DNA of 64,000 bases from Aquibium pacificus (GCF_040839445.1 NZ_JBDPGJ010000002.1:248001-312000); one strand, 5' to 3'. Positions 53,262 to 62,520 are shown, counted from the stretch's first letter. A program made the numbers and translations. The notes: generated by a model not told the origin, from the letters alone.

Positions 53262-53510
53262 ATGGGCATGAACATCGAGAGCGAACGGATCGAGCAGCTT
53301 GCGCGCCAGCTGGCGGAGCAGACCGGCAAGTCGCTGACCGATGCAATCGAGCAGGCGCTGGACGGCGAACTCCAGCGGCTTCGCAAGGATGCCAGCTACG
53401 AGGAACGGAAGGCGCGCGTGAAGGAGATCATCAGGCGTTCGGGGCCGACGCCGCCGGGTCTGACCAGCGATCATTCCGACCTCTACGACGAAATCGGTCT
53501 GCCGAAATGA
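53262..53510 (+). CDS. VapB-family antitoxin
   Basis: An 82-aa antitoxin. The N-terminal MNIESERIEQLARQLAEQTGKSLTDAIEQALDGELQRL in shortened form is the RHH-type DNA-binding domain of the Rv0623/VapB family. The C-terminal DLYDEIGLPK is the toxin-binding tail usual in these antitoxins. ATG 53262 (GGAGAG 4 bp upstream) or ATG 53268 are the candidate starts; the first ATG at 53250 has no SD. It overlaps vapC by 4 bp. It sits between yejE and yejF, an unusual location for a toxin-antitoxin pair. Confidence 0.88.
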   Translation: MGMNIESERIEQLARQLAEQTGKSLTDAIEQALDGELQRLRKDASYEERKARVKEIIRRSGPTPPGLTSDHSDLYDEIGLPK

Positions 53511-53899
53511 TCGTTGATGCATCGGCAATCCTGGCTGTCCTTCTGGAAGAACCGGACGGAGACGCGATGGAGGATATCCTCCTTGAGCCCGCAAGAAGGC
53601 ACCTGATATCGCCGGTCAATTACCTTGAAGCGGCGATCCGCGTGGATGGTCTCAAAGAAAGCGCGAAGGGACAGGAGCTCGATCCGCTGCTCGAAAGCCT
53701 TGGAATATCGCTCGCGGCGATTGATGCTGAACAAGCCCATCTCGCACGCGAGGCCTATCGACGCTTCGGCAAGGGCAATCATCCGGCGAAGCTCAACATA
53801 GGCGACTGCTTCGCCTATGCGCTGGCAAAGGCACGGGACGAGCCGCTGCTCTTCAAGGGCGGGGATTTCCAGCTGACCAACGTCGAGGCGGCACTGTGA
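53507..53899 (+). CDS. VapC-family PIN-domain toxin
   Basis: A 130-aa PIN-domain RNase toxin. Acidic catalytic residues are Asp4 (MIVDASAIL), Glu42 area (NYLEAAIRV), and Asp near 100 (IGDCFAYALAKARDEPLLFKGGDF, containing Asp residues of the C-terminal acidic site). The layout matches the VapC partner of Rv0623-type VapB. Start overlaps the vapB stop as ATGA, and its stop overlaps the yejF GTG start as GTGA, so the module is translationally tied into the transporter operon. Confidence 0.92.
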   Translation: MIVDASAILAVLLEEPDGDAMEDILLEPARRHLISPVNYLEAAIRVDGLKESAKGQELDPLLESLGISLAAIDAEQAHLAREAYRRFGKGNHPAKLNIGDCFAYALAKARDEPLLFKGGDFQLTNVEAAL

Positions 53900-55530
53900 G
53901 GACAGACGCTCCTCTCCTTTCCGTGTGCGACCTCTCCGTTGCCTTCGCGCAGGGCGGGCGGGAACAGCTCGCGGTCGACCGCGTGTCCTTCGACATCGGC
54001 AAGGGCGAGACGGTGGCGCTGGTCGGCGAGTCCGGTTCGGGCAAATCGGTCTCGGCGCTGTCGGTCCTGAAGCTCCTGCCCTATCCGGCCGCCAGCCATC
54101 CGTCTGGCTCGGTCCTGTTCCAGGGCGAGGACCTGCTTGCCAAGGACGACACCGAGCTGCGGCGGGTGCGCGGCAAGGACATCACCATGATCTTCCAGGA
54201 GCCGATGACCTCGCTCAATCCGCTCCACTCTATCGAGCGGCAGATCGGCGAGGTGCTGAAGCTGCACCAGGGAATGAGCGACAGGCAGGCACGCGACCGC
54301 GCGATCGAACTCCTCAACGAGGTCGGCATCCGCGAACCGGAGAAGCGGCTCGGCGCCTATCCGCACCAGCTGTCGGGCGGCCAGCGGCAGCGCGTCATGA
54401 TCGCCATGTCTCTCGCCAACGAGCCGAAGCTCCTGATCGCCGACGAGCCGACGACGGCGCTCGACGTGACCGTGCAGGCGCAGATCCTCGAACTGCTCGA
54501 CGGACTCAAGGAGAAGAACGGCATGTCGATGCTGTTCATCACCCACGATCTCGGCATCGTGCGGCGCATCGCCGATCGGGTCTGCGTGATGACGAAGGGC
54601 AAGATCGTGGAGAGCGGACCGACAAAGGAAATCTTCGAGAACCCGCAGCACGACTATACCCGCCACCTGCTTGCCGCCGAGCCCAAAGGCGAGCCGCCCG
54701 CCACGGACCGTTCGGCGCGCGAGGTCATGAAGGGCGAGGAGATCAGGGTCTGGTTCCCCATCAAGCAGGGCTTCCTGCGCCGCACGGTCGACCATGTGAA
54801 AGCGGTGGACGGGATCGACATCACGATGCGGGCCGGCCAGACCGTGGGTGTGGTCGGGGAATCCGGTTCGGGCAAGACGACGCTCGGCCTGGCGCTCTGC
54901 CGCATGATCTCGTCGAAGGGGCGCATCGAATTCGCCGGCCGCGAGATCGACACATTGTCTTTCAACCACATGCGGCCGCTCAGGAGCGAGCTTCAGATCG
55001 TCTTCCAGGACCCGTTCGGGTCACTCAGCCCGCGCATGTCGGTCTCCGAGATCATCGAGGAAGGCTTGCGTATCCATCAGCCGAAGCTCTCGGCGGATGA
55101 GCGCGACGCGCTGGTGATCGATGTGCTGAAGGAAGTCGGCCTCGATCCCGCAACCCGCTTCCGCTACCCGCACGAATTCTCCGGGGGACAGCGCCAGCGC
55201 ATTGCGATCGCGCGGGCCATGGTGCTGAAGCCGAAGTTCGTCATGCTGGACGAACCGACCTCGGCGCTCGACATGAGCGTGCAGGCGCAGGTGGTCGACC
55301 TCCTGCGCGACCTGCAGAAGCGGCACCAACTCGCCTACCTCTTCATCAGCCACGACCTCAAGGTGGTGCGTGCGCTGGCCAACGAGGTGATCGTCATGCG
55401 CAACGGCAAGATCGTGGAGGCTGGACCATCGGAACAGATCTTCCGTAGCCCGAAGACCGACTATACCAAGGCGCTGATCGCAGCCGCGTTCGACATCGCT
55501 ACCGCGCCCGCTGGCGTCGTCAGCGAGTAA
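53896..55530 (+). CDS. yejF: Peptide ABC transporter double ATP-binding protein (YejF-like)
   Basis: A 544-aa fused ABC ATPase pair energising YejB/YejE. The first cassette has Walker A GESGSGKS at 44-51, signature LSGGQRQRVMI and IADEPTTALD. The second (from about 280) has Walker A GESGSGKTTL, signature FSGGQRQRIAI, MLDEPTSALD and the OppD/F C-terminal region. Start is GTG 53896, overlapping the vapC stop. In the usual yej operon yejF follows yejE directly, so the 680-bp vapBC insertion between them is atypical. Confidence 0.95.
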   Translation: MRTDAPLLSVCDLSVAFAQGGREQLAVDRVSFDIGKGETVALVGESGSGKSVSALSVLKLLPYPAASHPSGSVLFQGEDLLAKDDTELRRVRGKDITMIFQEPMTSLNPLHSIERQIGEVLKLHQGMSDRQARDRAIELLNEVGIREPEKRLGAYPHQLSGGQRQRVMIAMSLANEPKLLIADEPTTALDVTVQAQILELLDGLKEKNGMSMLFITHDLGIVRRIADRVCVMTKGKIVESGPTKEIFENPQHDYTRHLLAAEPKGEPPATDRSAREVMKGEEIRVWFPIKQGFLRRTVDHVKAVDGIDITMRAGQTVGVVGESGSGKTTLGLALCRMISSKGRIEFAGREIDTLSFNHMRPLRSELQIVFQDPFGSLSPRMSVSEIIEEGLRIHQPKLSADERDALVIDVLKEVGLDPATRFRYPHEFSGGQRQRIAIARAMVLKPKFVMLDEPTSALDMSVQAQVVDLLRDLQKRHQLAYLFISHDLKVVRALANEVIVMRNGKIVEAGPSEQIFRSPKTDYTKALIAAAFDIATAPAGVVSE

Positions 55531-55555
55531 GAGTCAAGAATTCGCGAGTTCGCAA

Positions 55556-56506
55556 ATGTCCGATCCGAATAAAGGTCGCATCCTCCTGTCCGTGACTGGG
55601 TTCAATCCGCGGCGCTGGCACGAACTGCTTTCGGTTCGCCGCGAGGTGGTGCTGGAGCCGGCAGGGGAAGCCGATCCGTCGATCGAATACGCCGTCGTCT
55701 GGAAGCAGAAGCCGAATGTGCTTTCCAGGCTGCCGAACCTGAAGGCGGTCTTCTCGATCGGCGCCGGCGTCGATCACCTCTTTGCCGATCCGGGGCTGCC
55801 CGAGGTGCCGATCGTGCGCGTCGTGGCCGACAATCTTACCCAGTACATGACCGAATATGTCTGCTGGCGCGTGCTGGATCACCATCGCCAGGGACGACTC
55901 TACCGCGACCAGCAGAAGCGCAAGGTCTGGCACGAGCCGCCGCAGCCGCCGGCCGGCGCGGTTTCGGTCGGCATCATGGGGCTCGGCAATCTGGGGCGCG
56001 CCGCCGCGAAGGTGTTGCTAGCGCTCGGCTACACGGTCAAAGGCTGGAGCCGAACCGGCACGCGCATGGACGGCGTCGAGACCTTTGGGGGCGCAGGGGA
56101 ACTGGACGCTTTTCTCGCCGGCACGGATATCCTCGTCGTCCTCCTGCCGCTGACGCCCGAGACGACGGGCATCATCGACTTCGAACTGCTTTCCAGGTTG
56201 CGCCGCGACAACGCGATCGGCGGCGCAGTGCTGATCAATGCCGGCCGCGGCAGGCTTCAGAAGGACGCCGACATCGCGCGCGCGCTGGACGAGGGGATGC
56301 TCAGGGAAGCGAGCCTCGACGTCTTCGAGACCGAGCCGCTGCCGCTCGAGAGCCCGCTCTGGGTGCATGAGAAGGTATTCGTCACCCCGCACGCCGCCGC
56401 TACGTCCGACCCAGCGCATCTTGCGGGTCCGATGCTCGACCAGATGGACGCATTCGACCGGGGCGAACCGCTGCGCAACCTGGTGGACCGCGAAGCCGGC
56501 TACTGA
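55556..56506 (+). CDS. Glyoxylate/hydroxypyruvate reductase A-type dehydrogenase
   Basis: A 316-aa D-2-hydroxyacid dehydrogenase of the GhrA group. The substrate domain has FSIGAGVDHLF and the NAD(P) motif GLGNLGRAAAKVL. Catalytic residues are Arg in INAGRGRLQ, Glu in DVFETEPLP and His in VTPHAAATSDP. It begins 25 bp after the yejF stop on the same strand and may be co-transcribed. Actual substrate specificity is not evident from the sequence. Confidence 0.92.
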   Translation: MSDPNKGRILLSVTGFNPRRWHELLSVRREVVLEPAGEADPSIEYAVVWKQKPNVLSRLPNLKAVFSIGAGVDHLFADPGLPEVPIVRVVADNLTQYMTEYVCWRVLDHHRQGRLYRDQQKRKVWHEPPQPPAGAVSVGIMGLGNLGRAAAKVLLALGYTVKGWSRTGTRMDGVETFGGAGELDAFLAGTDILVVLLPLTPETTGIIDFELLSRLRRDNAIGGAVLINAGRGRLQKDADIARALDEGMLREASLDVFETEPLPLESPLWVHEKVFVTPHAAATSDPAHLAGPMLDQMDAFDRGEPLRNLVDREAGY

Positions 56507-56516
56507 ACCTTCGGGG

Positions 56517-57377
56517 TCAGGGGCGCCGGAAGCCGGTTGGCTGGCCGTAGAGATAGCCGATGCGGGAGACGGCCCGGGCGAGGGGCTCCCGCGACACCAG
56601 CATGGTGTGGCCGTTGGCGTGAATGATGTTCTCGGCGTCGGTCATGATCGCGACGTGGCCTTTCCAGAAGACCAGATCGCCGCGTTGCAGCCCGTCCAGA
56701 TCGGTACCGGGATCGATCGCGTCACCTATCGTGGCCGCCTGCATGTCGGAATCGCGCAGCACGTCCCTGCCCGCCATGCGCATGGCGAGCTGGATCAGGC
56801 CGGAGCAGTCGATGCCGAAACCCGAGGTCCCGCCCCAGAGATACGGCGTGTGCTCCAGCGTCTCGGCGACCGCCACCCAGTCGGAGGCATGCTCGCCGAC
56901 CGGTCGGATATGGGCTTCGACCACGGCCTGGCCATCGGGCAGGATCGCGAAGCGGGTGCCGCGGGTCTCCGCATGACCGGTGACGGTCAGCCGCGAGCCC
57001 ATGGACAGGGCGTCGCCGCGCGGCTTCTTCATGTCCGGTTCGCGATAGAGAAAGGTACGCGGCGCCGACACGACGTGGTTCGCGGCCTCGCCGGGCAATG
57101 ACAGCGCCTGCGCGTCGACATAGCCGACATAGCCGTCGTCCTGCGCCTGCGCCCAGGCGAAGCCGTCGCGCGTGTCGAAGACGGATACCGGTGCGCCGAG
57201 AAGTAGCTGCGTATTGACGCCCGCGTCGGGTCCGGGCGCGGCAAGCATGTCGACGACAGGCCGCGCGACCTGCATGGGCGCACCCGAGACGAATCGATCC
57301 GCCTCGACACGGCCGGCGAGGCGTTCGTCGGCGAGATCGGCGCGGAATGCATGCAGTCGCTTGTCGAGGATCGTCAT
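56517..57377 (-). CDS. NlpC/P60 family C40 cysteine peptidase
   Basis: A 286-aa cell-wall peptidase-like protein. SH3-like domains cover about 35-165 (GAPVSVFDTRDGFAWAQAQDDGYVGYVD and a second, RTFLYREPD). The catalytic domain has Cys191 (GFGIDCSGLIQ), His241 (WKGHVAIMTD) and a third polar residue in NIIHANGH. It cleaves peptidoglycan stem peptides (family knowledge). No signal peptide is apparent at the annotated start. It converges on the ghrA-like gene, 10 bp away. In Rhizobiales this gene is commonly followed by the M17 aminopeptidase, and here the aminopeptidase lies upstream, 83 bp away. Confidence 0.9.
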   Translation of the reverse strand: MTILDKRLHAFRADLADERLAGRVEADRFVSGAPMQVARPVVDMLAAPGPDAGVNTQLLLGAPVSVFDTRDGFAWAQAQDDGYVGYVDAQALSLPGEAANHVVSAPRTFLYREPDMKKPRGDALSMGSRLTVTGHAETRGTRFAILPDGQAVVEAHIRPVGEHASDWVAVAETLEHTPYLWGGTSGFGIDCSGLIQLAMRMAGRDVLRDSDMQAATIGDAIDPGTDLDGLQRGDLVFWKGHVAIMTDAENIIHANGHTMLVSREPLARAVSRIGYLYGQPTGFRRP

Positions 57378-57460
57378 GGAAAGTGTCCGTTGCGGGCCGA
57401 AGATATCACCGCATAGGGGCGCGATACAGGGGCGGTTCGTGACCGCCCCGGCACGCAGGC

Positions 57461-58831
57461 TCAGGAATAACGCTTGGCCAGCAGCGTCTCCAGCGCCCGG
57501 ATGGCCTGGGCCTCGCCGCCCGCCGGTCCATGCGGGCGCGCCGCCGGATTCCAGGCGAAGATGTCGAAATGCGCCCAGGCTTTCGCCTTCTCCACGAAGC
57601 GCTGCAGGAACAACGCAGCGGTGATGGAGCCGGCGAAGCCGTCGGTCGTGACGTTGTTCATGTCGGCGATCTTCGATGAGAGCTTCTCGTCGTAGGCGGC
57701 CCAGAGCGGCATGCGCCAGACCGGGTCGGCGGCCTGTCGGCCCGCCTCTTCGATAGCCGCTGCGAGGCCTTCGTCGTTGGCGTAGTACGGCGCCAGATCT
57801 GGACCGACGGCAACGCGGGCGGCACCCGTGAGCGTCGCCATGTCGATCATGATCGCCGGTTCCTCCTCGTCGCCGAGCGCCAGCGCATCGGCCAGCACCA
57901 GCCGGCCTTCCGCGTCGGTGTTGCCGATTTCCACGGTTGGGCCCTTGCGGCTCTTCAGGACGTCGCCGGGACGGAAGGCGTTGCCCGCGATGGCGTTCTC
58001 GACGGCCGGAATCAGCACGCGCAGCCGAACGTTCATGCGAGCGGCCATGATCATCGATGCGAGGCCGAGCACGTTGGCCGCGCCACCCATGTCCTTCTTC
58101 ATGATCAGCATGCCGCTGGCGGGCTTGATGTCGAGGCCGCCGGTGTCGAAGCAGACGCCCTTGCCGACCAGCGTCACCTTCGGGGCGTCATCTCGGCCCC
58201 AGCGCAGATCGATCAGGCGCGGTGCTTCCGTGGAGGCGCGGCCGACCGCGTGGATCATCGGGAAATTTTCCGCAATCAGCGCATCGCCGATGATCGACCG
58301 CACTTCCGCGTCGTGGGCCGCTCCGAGCGTGCGCACGGCCTCTTCCAGCTGCGCGGGGCCGAGATCGCCGGTCGGAGTGTTGACGAGATCGCGCGCCAGG
58401 AAGACGCCCTCGGCAATGCGGCGCACCCGCCCGGCATCAACCCCCTCGGGGACCGCGAGGCGGACTGCGTTGCCCGGCTTACCGGAATAGCGGGTGAACC
58501 TGTAGCCGCCGAGAACGGCGCCGAGCAGCGCCAGCGCGGGATCGGCCGGCTGGGCGGCGAAGTGCCAATCCCCCTCGGGAAGTTCCTTTCCCAGCGCGCC
58601 GCTGATCAGCGGCGCGTGGCCCTCGCTCCCGGCGGATATGCCGAGGAGGGCGCCCGCCGCGCCGCGCGGTCCGGGCAGGAGCAGTACGCGGCCGGGCTGG
58701 CCGGTGAAGCCGTTCGCCTTCGCCCATTCCACGACGTCCGGCGCAAGCCCTGCCTCCTCGATCCGTCCCTTGGTGACGAAGTGGATCGGGAGAGCGGTTG
58801 CGGATTTCGTCGCGGTCAGTTCGACGGGCAT
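57461..58831 (-). CDS. M17 leucyl aminopeptidase family protein
   Basis: A 456-aa dimetal aminopeptidase. The C-terminal catalytic domain has VGKGVCFDTGGLDIKPASGM with the metal-binding Lys and Asp, NMIDMATLTGAARVA in shortened form, and the family signature NTDAEGRLVLADAL. The N-terminal half is the diverged M17 accessory domain (PepB-like). Length is typical. Start ATG 58831. It likely degrades peptides in the cytoplasm; its proximity to the NlpC/P60 gene suggests a shared cell-wall peptide recycling role (inference). Confidence 0.93.
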   Translation of the reverse strand: MPVELTATKSATALPIHFVTKGRIEEAGLAPDVVEWAKANGFTGQPGRVLLLPGPRGAAGALLGISAGSEGHAPLISGALGKELPEGDWHFAAQPADPALALLGAVLGGYRFTRYSGKPGNAVRLAVPEGVDAGRVRRIAEGVFLARDLVNTPTGDLGPAQLEEAVRTLGAAHDAEVRSIIGDALIAENFPMIHAVGRASTEAPRLIDLRWGRDDAPKVTLVGKGVCFDTGGLDIKPASGMLIMKKDMGGAANVLGLASMIMAARMNVRLRVLIPAVENAIAGNAFRPGDVLKSRKGPTVEIGNTDAEGRLVLADALALGDEEEPAIMIDMATLTGAARVAVGPDLAPYYANDEGLAAAIEEAGRQAADPVWRMPLWAAYDEKLSSKIADMNNVTTDGFAGSITAALFLQRFVEKAKAWAHFDIFAWNPAARPHGPAGGEAQAIRALETLLAKRYS

Positions 58832-58950
58832 GGCGGGGGCTCCTCGGTTGCTTCGACGGCGCGGGCCTGCGCCTCCTTAACCAACCATTAGGGTTAACGG
58901 AATATTCCTTTGCCTCGTCCGGCACGAAGAGGCGAAGCGGAGAAGGCGGC

Positions 58951-59763
58951 ATGTTGACCAACACGGGAGCGAACGCAACTGCCAGATCGTGGCAGACAGG
59001 GGCCATGGCCCTGGTGTTTGCCGTAGCGCTCTCCGGTTGTGCCAATTCGAAACTCACGACCGGGTCGATCGGGCGCGATAGCGGCAAGCCGATCGCGCAG
59101 ATGTCTTCGCAGGAACTCGACACCGCGGCGGGAACGCTGGGGCGGAGCTATGCCAAGGATCCGGCGAACAAGGCGGTGGCGCTTCGCTATGCATCGGTTC
59201 TCCAGATGGACGGACGCACCGACCAGGCTCTGGCGGTAATGCGCAAGCTCGCCATCACGCATCCGAAGGACCGCGACGTTCTCGCCGCCTACGGCAAGGC
59301 GCTGGCCGCCGCCGGACAGCTCGAGCCGGCGCTGGATGCCGTGCGCAGGGCGCAGACGCCGGAGTATCCGGACTGGCGGCTTCTTTCGGCCGAGGCCGCG
59401 ATCCTCGACCAGCTCGGACGGCAGGGCGACGCCCGCGCGCTCTACCGCCGCGCGCTCGACATGAAGCCCAACGAGCCGTCCGTGCTCTCCAACCTCGGCA
59501 TGTCGTACCTGCTGGAAGGCGACCTGAAGTCGGCCGAGACCCACATGCGCGCGGCCGCGACCGCGCCCGGCGCGGACAGTCGCGTGCGCCAGAACCTCGC
59601 CCTCGTCGTCGGCCTCCAAGGCCGCTTCGAGGAAGCGGAGACGCTTGCCCGCCAGGAACTCTCCCCCCAGCAGGCGGAGGCCAACGTGACCTATCTCCGC
59701 TCTATGCTCGCCCAGCAGAACGCCTGGAGCGAGATCAAGGACGAGGAAAAGAACACCAACTGA
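58951..59763 (+). CDS. tadD: TPR lipoprotein TadD
   Basis: A 270-aa lipoprotein of the Tad/Flp pilus assembly. The signal with lipobox LSGC (Cys about residue 30, VFAVALSGCANSK) is followed by about four or five TPR units (for example VLQMDGRTDQALAVMRKLAITHPKD and LSNLGMSYLLEGDLKSAETHMRAAATAPG). TadD assists outer-membrane secretin assembly. GGAGAAGG precedes ATG 58951, and the frame further upstream has no homology. The gene converges with tadC across 575 bp, while usually tadD follows tadC in one operon. Confidence 0.9.
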   Translation: MLTNTGANATARSWQTGAMALVFAVALSGCANSKLTTGSIGRDSGKPIAQMSSQELDTAAGTLGRSYAKDPANKAVALRYASVLQMDGRTDQALAVMRKLAITHPKDRDVLAAYGKALAAAGQLEPALDAVRRAQTPEYPDWRLLSAEAAILDQLGRQGDARALYRRALDMKPNEPSVLSNLGMSYLLEGDLKSAETHMRAAATAPGADSRVRQNLALVVGLQGRFEEAETLARQELSPQQAEANVTYLRSMLAQQNAWSEIKDEEKNTN

Positions 59764-60339
59764 GCGCCGACAGCGCCGGCTTCCCCTGACGAACGGGTCG
59801 GGGAGGCGCGCGCCTGCGCCTTGCGGACACCGAGGGCGTCCAAAAAGGCGACGGTTCGCGCCCGGTCGTCCGCCTCGTGAAACCACTCCACCTCCTGAAA
59901 CCCCGGCTCGACCATCGCTGCAGGTCTCGGACCGGGCCCGTATCATCGTCTTGCCGTTTCGGAGAGGGCCAAGGCGGTATCGCCGACCAACCTCCGCAAG
60001 GCAACTTCCCAAGAAAGAATTCGGCGCGGCACCTCCGGGTCCGCCGGTGCATTCGTCCTCGTCTTCGGCGACCGGCTTGGCAAGCCGCCACCGTTGCGCG
60101 TCGACCCAGACGCCGTCGCCCTCACGTCCGGACCGAGCGTCACGCGAGGGCGATGGGAGAATCAGTAGGTGTAGATGCGGGGCGGATGAAAAGGGAGCGA
60201 TCCGGAGGGCTGGCGTCGATAGTCCAAGCCGGTACCAGGAATTCGGTGCGAGTGGGGGCGTCGGGCTCTCCGCGCGCGAGAGCCGCGAACGGCGGTCCTC
60301 ATGCACCGTACCGAGAGCCTCGGTTTCCCGCGCTCGCCC
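59764..60339. other. 576-bp stretch between tadD and tadC without a supported gene
   Basis: Several short open frames exist on both strands, but none has a convincing ribosome-binding site or family resemblance. One, 59691-59915 on the minus strand (MVEPGFQEVEWFHEAD...), overlaps the tadD end and looks weakly protein-like. I see no strong terminator. It separates two convergent Tad transcripts. Confidence 0.5.
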
Positions 60340-61359
60340 TTACTGTTGGGCGGTCGACTCTCCCTTGTCGCCGAACACGCCCTGTTCGCTGAACTGCATG
60401 ATGGCGGGGCCGAGAATCACGGCGAACAGGACCGGCAGGAAGAACAGGATCATCGGCACGGTAAGCTTCGGCGGGAGGGCGGCGGCCTTCTTCTCGGCCT
60501 CGTTCATGCGCATCTCGCGGCTCTCCTGGGCGAGCACGCGCAGCGCGTGCGCGATCGGCGTGCCGTAGCGCTCCGCCTGGATCAGCGCCTGGCTGACGCT
60601 CTTGACCGATTCGAGGCCGGTGCGGTTCGAGAGGTTCTCGTAGGCCTGGCGGCGCTCCTGCAGGAAGGAGAGTTCGGCATTGGTCAGCACGAGTTCCTCG
60701 GCGAGTTCCACCGACTGGACGCCGATCTCCTCGGCGACCTTGCGGAACGCGGCCTCGATCGACATGCCCGATTCCACGCAGATCAGCATCAGGTCGAGCG
60801 CGTCGGGCCAGGCCTTCTGGATCGCCTGCTTGCGCTTTGACGCCCTGTTGTTGATGTAGACGACCGGGGCGTAGAAGCCGCCATAGGCACAAACGACGAT
60901 GACGAAGGCCTTGATGAACAGAGGCTGTTCGGGAAGCCCGTTGAACAGGAAGATGTAGACGGCGCCGAGCAGCAGGCCGACGAACGGCAGGACGAGCCGG
61001 AAGAACAGGAATCGTGTCAGGGGGTTCTGGCCGCGGAAACCGGCCATCTTCAGCTTCGAAAGCGTCGCCTCGTCGGCAAGCGCGCGTCTCAGGTCGAGCC
61101 GGTCGACGATGTTGCGCATGCCCAGCGACTGCTCTTCGCGCAGGCCCTTGCGCCGCCGTTCGGCATCCGCCGCCAGCCGCGCGCGCTGCTTGGCGCGAAG
61201 CTCGTCGCGCTCGAGCGCCACGGTCTTCATCCGGATCTTCAACTCGTTGCCGCCGAGCGCCGGCAGCGCCGTAAATATCGTGGCGAAGACCGCGACACCC
61301 ACGAGCAGCGCGATGAGGAAGGAAGGATCGAATAGCACCTTGCTGATTTGTTCGGTCAT
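60340..61359 (-). CDS. tadC: Tad pilus inner-membrane protein TadC
   Basis: A 339-aa type II secretion F-like protein. It has an N-terminal transmembrane helix (FLIALLVGVAVFATIFTALPALGG), a Lys/Arg/Glu-rich helix, two helices near 110-165, the cytoplasmic T2SSF domain (DLMLICVESGMSIEAAFRKVAEEIG...) and a C-terminal helix (LPPKLTVPMILFFLPVLFAVILGPAIM). It forms the pilus platform with TadB. ATG 61359 is preferred to an in-frame GTG five codons upstream. It follows tadB with an approximately 115-bp spacer containing a palindromic repeat. Confidence 0.93.
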   Translation of the reverse strand: MTEQISKVLFDPSFLIALLVGVAVFATIFTALPALGGNELKIRMKTVALERDELRAKQRARLAADAERRRKGLREEQSLGMRNIVDRLDLRRALADEATLSKLKMAGFRGQNPLTRFLFFRLVLPFVGLLLGAVYIFLFNGLPEQPLFIKAFVIVVCAYGGFYAPVVYINNRASKRKQAIQKAWPDALDLMLICVESGMSIEAAFRKVAEEIGVQSVELAEELVLTNAELSFLQERRQAYENLSNRTGLESVKSVSQALIQAERYGTPIAHALRVLAQESREMRMNEAEKKAAALPPKLTVPMILFFLPVLFAVILGPAIMQFSEQGVFGDKGESTAQQ

Positions 61360-61432
61360 CGCTTCCGCTTCCACTCCAAGGCGCGTCTCGGTCGTTCAGA
61401 TGCGCATGTCGCGCTTCAAATTCATGTTTCCA

Positions 61433-61478
61433 GCATGCTGTCCCGAAACCGGTTCCCGCCTTCGGGCGACACGCGCTA
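61433..61478. repeat. Palindromic intergenic repeat between tadB and tadC
   Basis: A dyad with arms TGTCCCGAA and TTCGGGCGACA around ACCGGTTCCCGCC, ending at the tadB stop. It resembles the abundant GCATGTCCCGAAA...CCGGTT...GACATGC palindromic elements seen between genes in Rhizobiales. It may form a transcript hairpin. No second copy was noticed in this window. Confidence 0.55.
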
Positions 61479-62489
61479 GATGTCGAAATTCATCATCTTC
61501 TTCATCACGAAGATGCCAACGGACATCCAGACCAGCGAGCAGCCGATCACCAGATGTCCCGTGCTCGTCGTGAAGAGCGGCATGATGTAGGACGGGCTCG
61601 AAAGGTAGACGAGGAACGCGACGATGAACGGTAGCGCCCCGATGATCGCGGCCGACGCTTTCGCTTCCATGGACAGCGCGGCGATCTTGGCCTTCATGCG
61701 CTTGCGGTCGCGCAGCACGCGCGAAAGATTGCCCAGCGCCTCGGAAAGATTGCCGCCCGCCTGGCTCTGGATCTGGATCACGATCCCGAAGAAGCCGGCT
61801 TCCGCGCAGGGCATGGTCTCGGACATGCGCATGGCCGCCTCGGGGATGGAGAGCCCCAGCTGCTGCGCTTCGACGATCCTGCGGAATTCGGTGCGGACCG
61901 GGTCGCGGGCCTCGCTGGCGATCAGCCGGACGCCGTCGTTTAGCGGCAGACCCGACTTCACCGAGCGGACGATGATATCGAGGGAATTGGGCAGTTCGTC
62001 GAGGAAGGCCCTGATCCGCCGGCCGCGCATGAAGGCGATCACCCAGCGGGGAACGCCGAGGCCGCCGGCCAGGGCCGCGCCGGGCAACACCCACCAAGGC
62101 GCTCCCAAGGCGAAGGCGAGGACCGTGAAGACCAGCGCCGAAATGGTTGAATAGACATAGAAGCGTTGGAGAGAGGTCTCGAGCCCCGCCTGCTTGATCT
62201 GGACCTTGAGCGGCGGCTTCTTGATGTTGAGGTCTTTTTTCTTCTGCTTCTCGTCCAGGTCCTTGAGGGAATCCTGCACGGATTTGCGGCGCTTGGCAGC
62301 TTCAGCCAGCCGGTCGCGCGAGGCCTTGACCACGGAGCGATCGGTCTCGGCCTTCTTGATCGTTTCGAGCCGCTTGCCGGCCTTGCGCTCGTTGGTGATC
62401 GAGTTGAACATGAACGCATAGGCGAGCGCGCCGGCTGAAAGGCCGGCGAGTGCTATGATCGCCAGGACCGTCGTATCAATTCCGAACAT
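61476..62489 (-). CDS. tadB: Tad pilus inner-membrane protein TadB
   Basis: A 337-aa type II secretion F-like protein. It opens with a transmembrane helix (VLAIIALAGLSAGALAYAFMFNSI), then a long Lys/Arg/Asp-rich helix (about 35-90), two transmembrane helices (about 110-150), the T2SSF domain (LDIIVRSVKSGLPLNDGVRLIASEARDPVRTEF) and two C-terminal helices. Paralogue and partner of TadC. It starts 31 bp after the tadA stop. Confidence 0.93.
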   Translation of the reverse strand: MFGIDTTVLAIIALAGLSAGALAYAFMFNSITNERKAGKRLETIKKAETDRSVVKASRDRLAEAAKRRKSVQDSLKDLDEKQKKKDLNIKKPPLKVQIKQAGLETSLQRFYVYSTISALVFTVLAFALGAPWWVLPGAALAGGLGVPRWVIAFMRGRRIRAFLDELPNSLDIIVRSVKSGLPLNDGVRLIASEARDPVRTEFRRIVEAQQLGLSIPEAAMRMSETMPCAEAGFFGIVIQIQSQAGGNLSEALGNLSRVLRDRKRMKAKIAALSMEAKASAAIIGALPFIVAFLVYLSSPSYIMPLFTTSTGHLVIGCSLVWMSVGIFVMKKMMNFDI

Positions 62490-62520
62490 TGCGCGGCGCC
62501 CCGTTCACTACCATCCGCCC

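Noticed and set aside
59691..59915. Minus-strand 74-codon frame between tadD and tadC
   Set aside because: Part of it overlaps tadD; no clear ribosome-binding site and no recognised family, so not called as a gene.
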